From Betaproteobacteria bacterium (GTDB lineage: Bacteria; Pseudomonadota; Gammaproteobacteria; Burkholderiales; Usitatibacteraceae), in contig JADKJU010000002.1 in NCBI GenBank assembly GCA_016720855.1, positions 868,001 to 932,000 of the forward strand: DNA of 64,000 nucleotides, written 5' to 3'. The translations under genes were made by a program, and so were the position numbers. Shown in pieces: positions 59,166 to 64,000 of this stretch. The first letter of the stretch is position 1, and every line of letters starts with the position of its first letter. The notes below the pieces were generated by a model. The model had not been told where the DNA came from. It did not search any database and worked only from the letters and a program-made list of their open reading frames with translations.

Positions 59166-59955
59166 GCGGGCTCGCCGCACCCTGGCGCGGGTGGGGCACA
59201 ACTTCATCGACAACGTCTGGCGCGTGGGGTCGATGACGCGGTTCTTCTTCGTGGTCCTCGCCTCCTCGGGCACCAGCTTCCAGCGCTTCCGCCTCGTGAT
59301 GCGCGAGGTGTATTTCACGGGGGTGCTTTCGCTCATCATCATCATGGTCTCGGGGCTGTTCGTGGGCATGGTGCTGGGATTGCAGGGCTTCGAGACGCTG
59401 CAGAAGTACGGCGCGCAGGAATCGATCGGCGTCCTGGTGGCTCTCTCTCTCGTGCGGGAGCTCGGGCCCGTCGTCTCGGCGCTGCTTTTCGCGAGCCGCG
59501 CGGGTTCCGCCATCACCGCGGAGATCGGCCTCATGAAAGCCACCGAGCAGCTCACGGCGATGGACATGATGGCGGTCTCCCCGATGTCGCGCGTGATCGC
59601 GCCGCGCTTCTGGGCAGGCGTGATCTCGATGCCGCTGCTCGCAGCGCTTTTCTCCGCGATGGGCGTTTTCGGCGGCTACCTCGTGGGCGTCGTGATGGTC
59701 GGCGTGGACAACGGCGCCTTCTGGTCGCAGATGCAGGCGGCGGTGGACTTCCGGTATGATGTGATGAACGGCGTCGTGAAGAGTTTCGTGTTCGGTATTG
59801 CCGTGACGGTCATCGCGACTTTCGAGGGTTATGATGCGCCGCCGACCGCGGAAGGCGTATCGGGCGCGACGACCCGGACCGTGGTGAGTTCCGCGCTCAC
59901 CGTCCTTGCCCTGGACCTGATGCTCACTGGGTTCATGCTTCGCGGCGAGAGCTGA
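59158..59955 (+). CDS. mlaE: Phospholipid ABC transporter permease MlaE
   Basis: 265 aa from ATG 59158. Five to six membrane helices. The conserved family segments are FRLVMREVYFTGVLSLIIIMVSGLFVGMV, SLVRELGPVVSALLFASRAGSAITAEIG and LTAMDMMAVSPMSRVIAPRFWAG. It forms the inner-membrane core of the Mla complex. Confidence 0.95.
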   Translation: MLERARRTLARVGHNFIDNVWRVGSMTRFFFVVLASSGTSFQRFRLVMREVYFTGVLSLIIIMVSGLFVGMVLGLQGFETLQKYGAQESIGVLVALSLVRELGPVVSALLFASRAGSAITAEIGLMKATEQLTAMDMMAVSPMSRVIAPRFWAGVISMPLLAALFSAMGVFGGYLVGVVMVGVDNGAFWSQMQAAVDFRYDVMNGVVKSFVFGIAVTVIATFEGYDAPPTAEGVSGATTRTVVSSALTVLALDLMLTGFMLRGES

Positions 59956-59985
59956 AGGACACACCGCAAGCAACGCGCGAATATT

Positions 59986-60456
59986 ATGGAAAGAACAACC
60001 ATCGATGTCTGGTTCGGCGCCTTCGTGCTGGCGGGTTTCGCGGCGCTGCTGGTGCTCGCGCTCAAGGTGGGCAACCTCGGCGCCGAGCGCGCGAGTTCGA
60101 CGTATCACGTCGAGGCCCGCTTCGACAATATCGGCGGCCTCAAGGTGCGCGCGCCGGTGCGCAGCTCCGGGGTGCTGGTGGGACGCGTGGCGGACATCCG
60201 GTTCGATAACGAGCGCTTCCAGGCCTCGGTCCTCCTCGCGCTCGACTCGCGCTACGGATTTCCCAAGGACACGATCGCCTCGGTTCTCACTTCAGGACTG
60301 CTCGGCGAATCGTACGTCGGGCTGGACGCGGGTGGCGACGACAAGAAGCTCGCCGACGGCGACCGCATCACGATCACGCAGTCGGCCGTCGTGCTGGAAC
60401 GACTCATCGGCCAGCTCCTCTTCAGCAAGGGCCAGGACGACGCGACGAAGAAGTAG
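59986..60456 (+). CDS. mlaD: Mla substrate-binding MCE protein MlaD
   Basis: 156 aa. One N-terminal helix (DVWFGAFVLAGFAALLVLALKV), then a single MCE domain (YHVEARFDNIGGLKVRAPVRSSGVLVGRVADI) and GLLGESYVGLDAGGDDKKLADGD. It forms a hexameric ring that passes lipid between MlaE and MlaC. Confidence 0.95.
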   Translation: MERTTIDVWFGAFVLAGFAALLVLALKVGNLGAERASSTYHVEARFDNIGGLKVRAPVRSSGVLVGRVADIRFDNERFQASVLLALDSRYGFPKDTIASVLTSGLLGESYVGLDAGGDDKKLADGDRITITQSAVVLERLIGQLLFSKGQDDATKK

Positions 60457-60522
60457 GGCGCCTGGAACCCCCGGCTCCGGAACCGCTCCAATCGCAGACC
60501 CCGCCCCAAGACAGGACAGCCC

Positions 60523-61167
60523 ATGACCCGAATGCTCGCAGCCCTGGCCCTGACCACGGCCGCCCTTCTCGCCGGCACGTCCGCCCTTGCCGATGAAACC
60601 GCCCCCGATGTGCTGGTGCGCAAGTCGATCGACGAGGTGCTGGCCATCATCAAGACGGACAAGGACCTGCGGGGCGGCAACCAGAAGAAGATCCTCGATC
60701 TCGTCGAGGAGAAGGTGCTCCCCCATTTCGACTTCAACCGGATGACGCGTCTTGCGGTGGGCCGCAACTGGGCGCAAGCCTCGGATGCCCAGAAGGAAGC
60801 GCTCACCCGGGAATTCCGCACGCTGCTCGTTCGCACCTACTCGACCTCGTTGTCCCAGTACCGCAACCAGACGATCGACGTGAAGCCCGCCAAGTTCGCG
60901 CCGCAGGACAAGGACACCGTCGTGAGGACGGTCGTCAACCAGCCCGGAGGGCAGCCGATACCCATCGATTACGGCATGCAGCGCTCCGACAAGGGCTGGA
61001 AAGTGTACGACGTGATCGTCGATGGCGTGTCGCTCGTCACCACGTATCGCGGCACGTTCAACGAGCAGATCCAGAAGTCCGGCGTGGACGGGCTCGTGAA
61101 GACGCTTGCCGACCGCAACCGCCCCTCGGAGACCCCGAAGGCGGCAGTCAAGGCCGACCTCAAGTAG
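60523..61167 (+). CDS. mlaC: Mla periplasmic lipid carrier MlaC
   Basis: 214 aa. Signal peptide ending TSALADET (cleavage near residue 24). The Ttg2D/MlaC domain has FDFNRMTRLAVGRNWAQASDAQKEALTREFRTLLVRTY and GWKVYDVIVDGVSLVTTYRGTF. It shuttles phospholipid across the periplasm. The stop overlaps the mlaB start by one base. Confidence 0.94.
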   Translation: MTRMLAALALTTAALLAGTSALADETAPDVLVRKSIDEVLAIIKTDKDLRGGNQKKILDLVEEKVLPHFDFNRMTRLAVGRNWAQASDAQKEALTREFRTLLVRTYSTSLSQYRNQTIDVKPAKFAPQDKDTVVRTVVNQPGGQPIPIDYGMQRSDKGWKVYDVIVDGVSLVTTYRGTFNEQIQKSGVDGLVKTLADRNRPSETPKAAVKADLK

Positions 61168-61469
61168 TGAACGCGAACGCGCGCGCGCAGGTCCTGGCCC
61201 TCGAGGGAGCGCTTTCCTTCGAGACCCTGCCACGCGTGCTGGCCGAGAGCCAGGCCTACAGCGCACACCCCGATCTTCCGGACCGCCTCATCATCGACTT
61301 CGCGAAGATCACTGCGGTCGATTCCTCGGCGGTCGCGCTTCTGCTCGAATGGCGCCGCGAGGCCGCCCGGCGCGGCAAGGGCATCGAGTTCACGAACCTC
61401 CCGGCCAACCTCCTCGCGCTGGCCGAGCTCTACGGCGTTACCGCGCTCATCCAACCCTGCCGGGCCTGA
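61167..61469 (+). CDS. mlaB: STAS-domain protein MlaB
   Basis: 100 aa, GTG start overlapping the mlaC stop. STAS domain: LIIDFAKITAVDSSAVALLLEWRREAARRG, where the Thr/Ser near AVDSSA corresponds to the residue important for MlaF binding. It stabilises the MlaFE complex. It overlaps the following ABC gene by one base. Confidence 0.9.
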   Translation: MNANARAQVLALEGALSFETLPRVLAESQAYSAHPDLPDRLIIDFAKITAVDSSAVALLLEWRREAARRGKGIEFTNLPANLLALAELYGVTALIQPCRA

Positions 61470-62392
61470 TGGTGGCCGCGGTCGAGGTGCAGGAAGCCTG
61501 CAAGAGCTTCGGCCCGCTTCGCGCGCTCGATGGCGTATCCCTCGCGGTGGAGGAAGGCGAATTCTTCGCCTTGCTCGGACCGAACGGCGCGGGCAAGACC
61601 ACGCTCATTTCCGCGCTGGGCGGCCTGGTGCGCCCCGACTCGGGGCGATTTCGCGTGATGGGCCGCGATGTCGCCGCCGAATACGGCGTGGCTCGCAAGC
61701 TCCTCGGAATCGTTCCGCAGGAGATCGTCTTCGATCCCTTCTTCAGCGTGCGCGAGACCCTCGAGCTGCAGTCGGGCTACTTCGGGCTGCGCGGCAACGG
61801 AGCGTGGATCGAAGAACTGCTCGAACGCCTGGCGCTGGGGGCCAAGGCCGATGCGAACATGCGCTCGCTCTCCGGCGGCATGAAACGCCGCGTGATGGTG
61901 GCGCAGGCGCTGGTCCATCGCCCGCCGGTCATCGTGCTCGACGAGCCGACGGCCGGGGTGGATGTCGAGCTGCGCCAGACCCTCTGGCAGTTCATCCGCG
62001 AGCTGAATGCGGCCGGGCACACCATCGTCCTCACGACGCACTACCTGGAGGAGGCCCAGGCCCTGTGCTCGCGCATCGCGATGATGAAGGCCGGGCGCAT
62101 CGTGGCGCTCGATTCGACCGAGCGCCTGCTCGCCGCGTTTTCGGAGCGCGTCCTGCGGGTGAAGCTCGATTCGTGCGACCTTCCCGCCTCCCTCACCCCC
62201 GGCGCGACCCTCGATGCGTCCGGATGGCACCGGATCCCGGTCGGCAATGCCGCCCAGGTGGAGAGCGCGCTCGCGCGGCTTCGCGAGGCGGGCGCGCGGG
62301 TGACGCACCTCGAGGTCGCCGAGCCGGAGCTCGAGGAGGTGTTCGTGAAGATCATGGCGCGCAGCGAGACGCCCGCGCGCGAGGCCGCATGA
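61469..62392 (+). CDS. ABC-2 type exporter ATPase
   Basis: 307 aa. Walker A GPNGAGKTT, Q-loop LLGIVPQEIVFDPFFSVRETL, signature SLSGGMKRRVMVAQAL, Walker B VIVLDEPTAGVDVELR, switch His LTTHYLEEA. The C-terminal part resembles CcmA/YadG-type drug or polysaccharide export ATPases. It is coupled to mlaB and to its permease; the YadG/YadH-like pair downstream of mla is a common betaproteobacterial arrangement. The substrate is unknown. Confidence 0.92.
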   Translation: MVAAVEVQEACKSFGPLRALDGVSLAVEEGEFFALLGPNGAGKTTLISALGGLVRPDSGRFRVMGRDVAAEYGVARKLLGIVPQEIVFDPFFSVRETLELQSGYFGLRGNGAWIEELLERLALGAKADANMRSLSGGMKRRVMVAQALVHRPPVIVLDEPTAGVDVELRQTLWQFIRELNAAGHTIVLTTHYLEEAQALCSRIAMMKAGRIVALDSTERLLAAFSERVLRVKLDSCDLPASLTPGATLDASGWHRIPVGNAAQVESALARLREAGARVTHLEVAEPELEEVFVKIMARSETPAREAA

Positions 62393-63147
62393 CGCGCGGC
62401 TTCCCGACCCTGTTCCGGAAGGAAGTGATGCGCTTCTGGAAGGTGGCCTTCCAGACCGTGGCGGCGCCAGTGCTCTCTGCGCTCCTCTACCTCGTGATCT
62501 TCTCGCACGCGCTGGCCTCGCATGTGGAGGCCTACCCCGGCGTGGGCTACACCCAGTTCCTGGTGCCGGGACTGGCGATGATGTCGATGCTGCAAAACGC
62601 GTTCGCCAACGCCTCCTCCTCGCTCATCCAGTCGAAGATAACGGGCAACATCGTGTTCATCCTGCTTGCGCCCCTCACGGCGGGTGACCTCTTCGCCGCC
62701 TACCTCCTCGCCGCCGTCGTGCGGGCGGTTGCCGTGGGCGCGGGCGTGATCCTTGCGGCAGCCTGGATGGTCCCGCTTCCGCCTCCGAACCTGCTGTGGC
62801 TCGCCGCGTTCGCGTTCACCGGCGCGGGGATCCTCGGCGCGCTGGGCATCGTTGCGGGAATCTGGGCCGAGAAATTCGACCAGCTCGCGGCTTTCCAGAA
62901 CTTCGTCATCATGCCGTTCACCTTCCTTGCCGGGGTCTTCTATTCGGTGGAGTCACTGCCCCCCTTCTGGAAGGCGGCCTCGCAACTGAACCCGTTCTTC
63001 TATGTGATCGACGGATTCCGGTATGCCTTTTTCGGGAAGGCGGACGTGTCGCCCTGGGCGAGTCTCGCGATTGCGAGCGCCACGTTCTGTGCCCTATCAT
63101 GGCTGACTCTTCGCCTGCTGCGCTCGGGCTACAAGTTGAGGCATTGA
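62389..63147 (+). CDS. ABC-2 type exporter permease (YadH-like)
   Basis: 252 aa, six membrane helices. FRKEVMRFWKVAFQTVAAPVLSALLYLVIF and QFLVPGLAMMSMLQNAFANASSSLIQSKITGNIVFILLAPL are typical of the YadH/NodJ family, as is LPPFWKAASQLNPFFYVIDGFRYAFFG. It forms a transporter with the ATPase 61469-62392; the genes overlap by 4 bases. Confidence 0.92.
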   Translation: MTRGFPTLFRKEVMRFWKVAFQTVAAPVLSALLYLVIFSHALASHVEAYPGVGYTQFLVPGLAMMSMLQNAFANASSSLIQSKITGNIVFILLAPLTAGDLFAAYLLAAVVRAVAVGAGVILAAAWMVPLPPPNLLWLAAFAFTGAGILGALGIVAGIWAEKFDQLAAFQNFVIMPFTFLAGVFYSVESLPPFWKAASQLNPFFYVIDGFRYAFFGKADVSPWASLAIASATFCALSWLTLRLLRSGYKLRH

Positions 63148-63154
63148 GGTCACC

Positions 63155-63394
63155 ATGGCCGACAGAAGATCCATCGATGAAACGATCCGCCAGGGGCTCG
63201 AGTGCACGCACGTCGAGGTCCGCGGCGACGACGGGGCGCACTTCGAGGCGCTCATCGTGAGCCCCTCCTTCGCGGGGCTTTCCCGCGTGCGCCGGCACCA
63301 GCTGGTCTATGCCGCGCTGGGCGACCGCATGCGCGAGGAGATCCACGCGCTCTCGATGCAAACCCTGTCGCCTGAGGAGTGGACCGGCCGCTGA
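63155..63394 (+). CDS. BolA/IbaG family protein
   Basis: 79 aa. IDETIRQGLECTHVEVRGDDGAHFEALIVSPSFAGLSRVRRHQLVYAALGDRM is the BolA fold (class II KH-like) with the conserved FxG(x)sRVxRHqlVY region and one conserved Cys. IbaG-like proteins partner with monothiol glutaredoxins in iron-sulfur handling. The position between an ABC exporter and hisG is standard, though murA, usually found here, is absent. Confidence 0.9.
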   Translation: MADRRSIDETIRQGLECTHVEVRGDDGAHFEALIVSPSFAGLSRVRRHQLVYAALGDRMREEIHALSMQTLSPEEWTGR

Positions 63395-63433
63395 CCCGAT
63401 GCCCGGGCCGGCCCGACCGGTTCCCTGAAACGA

Positions 63434-63451
63434 ACCCTGCAGAAGCAGGGT
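63434..63451. repeat. Small perfect hairpin upstream of hisG
   Basis: ACCCTGC-AGAA-GCAGGGT, a 7-bp stem with tetraloop, lies 53 bases before the hisG ATG in a 110-base gap. It lacks a T-tract. No His-rich leader peptide is visible around it. It could be a bolA transcript end or a leader structure. Confidence 0.35.
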
Positions 63452-63504
63452 GACGATGTTCGGGCCCGGTGCCCGCCCGCCCGCGTCAACCCGAGAGCCC
63501 CGTC

Positions 63505-64000
63505 ATGATCACCATCGCGCTTTCCAAGGGTCGCATCTACGAGGAAACGAAGCCGCTCCTCGAGGCGGCGGGCATCGTTCCCGCCGAGGACCCGGAGGTA
63601 TCCCGCAAGCTGATCCTCCCTACCGCGAAGGCTGGCGTCCGGGTGATCATCGTGCGCGCCTCCGATGTGCCCACGTACGTGCAGTACGGCGCCGCCGACC
63701 TGGGCGTTGCCGGGCGTGACCTGCTGATCGAGCACGGGGGCCGCGGCCTCTACCAGCCCCTCGACCTGGGCATCGCGCGCTGCCGGATGATGGTGGCGGT
63801 GTCCGAGGATTTCGACTATCCCGCGGCGGTGCGCCAGGGCGCCCGGCTGCGCGTGGCGACCAAGTACATGCAGGTGGCGCGCGAGCACTTCGCCGCCAAG
63901 GGCGTGCACGTGGATCTCATCAAGCTCTACGGGTCGATGGAACTCGCGCCCCTGGTCGGGCTCGCCGACGCCATCGTGGACCTCGTGGACACCGGCAGCA
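63505..64000 (+). CDS. hisG: ATP phosphoribosyltransferase HisG, short form (3' truncated by window edge)
   Basis: First step of histidine synthesis. The ATG at 63505 begins MITIALSKGRIYEETKPLL, followed by ASDVPTYVQYGAADLGVAGRDLL, RVATKYMQVAREHFA and LVGLADAIVDLVDTG, the PRPP-binding end of the short HisG type that requires the HisZ subunit. The frame stays open to base 64000; only a few dozen residues are missing. Confidence 0.94.
   Translation, partial: MITIALSKGRIYEETKPLLEAAGIVPAEDPEVSRKLILPTAKAGVRVIIVRASDVPTYVQYGAADLGVAGRDLLIEHGGRGLYQPLDLGIARCRMMVAVSEDFDYPAAVRQGARLRVATKYMQVAREHFAAKGVHVDLIKLYGSMELAPLVGLADAIVDLVDTGS

Overview
The window is high-GC, densely packed bacterial DNA, most likely from a betaproteobacterium. 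Support comes from the gene order kdsD-kdsC-lptC-lptA-lptB-rpoN-hpf-ptsN-hprK-rapZ, a proteobacterial HPr kinase, the mlaFEDCB-ABC exporter-bolA-hisG run, FolE2 in place of FolE, and an AlgZ/AlgR-type pair. No genus can be named from sequence alone. Apart from a phage remnant at the left edge and a probable REP-like element at 35.7 kb, it reads as chromosomal core with two type IV pilus loci.

Layout. 1-2.07 kb: the lysis end of a prophage (GH19 endolysin fragment, two small membrane proteins, nested Rz/Rz1 spanins, a lipoprotein) ending against the 3' end of tRNA-Thr(CGT), a classic attachment position. 2.3-9.9 kb: minor-pilin operon pilE-fimT-pilV-pilW-pilX-pilY1 plus a small Cys-rich exported protein. 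9.9-16.6 kb (minus): murJ-ribF-ileS-lspA-ispH, with an apparent frameshift in ispH. 16.7-21.2 kb: rpsT, argD-argF, yajQ, a class I glutamine amidotransferase, a retropepsin-like protease. 21.3-25.2 kb: folE2 with an IscR-like operator, a FecR-domain protein, trmB, an outer-membrane barrel, thiG-thiS. 25.3-27.2 kb: an AlgR/AlgZ-like two-component pair. 27.3-33.2 kb: tRNA-Gly(CCC), mutY, a LON-domain protein, rapZ-hprK-ptsN-hpf-rpoN. 33.2-38.8 kb: the Lpt/Kds LPS module and a CPA2 antiporter. 38.8-58.2 kb: a large MSHA-type pilus locus. 58.3-64 kb: mlaFEDCB, an ABC-2 exporter, bolA, hisG (cut by the window edge).

The most interesting theme is the wiring of two pilus systems. The minor-pilin operon has an exact AlgR-type box (CCGTTCGTC) upstream, and an AlgR/AlgZ-like pair lies 23 kb away. 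The MSHA-type locus is bracketed by a PrsK-like histidine kinase (39.7-41.6 kb) and a sigma-54-dependent response regulator (56.8-58.2 kb). Between the kinase and a divergent prepilin gene lies a near-perfect -24/-12 sigma-54 promoter, with a 19-bp dyad about 95 bp further upstream that looks like an enhancer site. That promoter drives a two-gene unit: a previously overlooked 41-codon membrane peptide gene and a prepilin, closed by a strong terminator. The MSHA operon carries secretin, TPR protein, ATPase, inner-membrane platform and alignment proteins. It also carries four large prepilin-like proteins sharing an LPCP / PW / DGWG core, two of which lack the usual prepilin cleavage motif.

Two conserved genes (ispH and mshL) are each broken by a single-base frameshift in a short homopolymer. 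One of them is essential, so base-level assembly errors are the likely cause. No CRISPR array, rRNA, insertion sequence or replication origin was seen, and no stretch above 300 bases lacks a gene.
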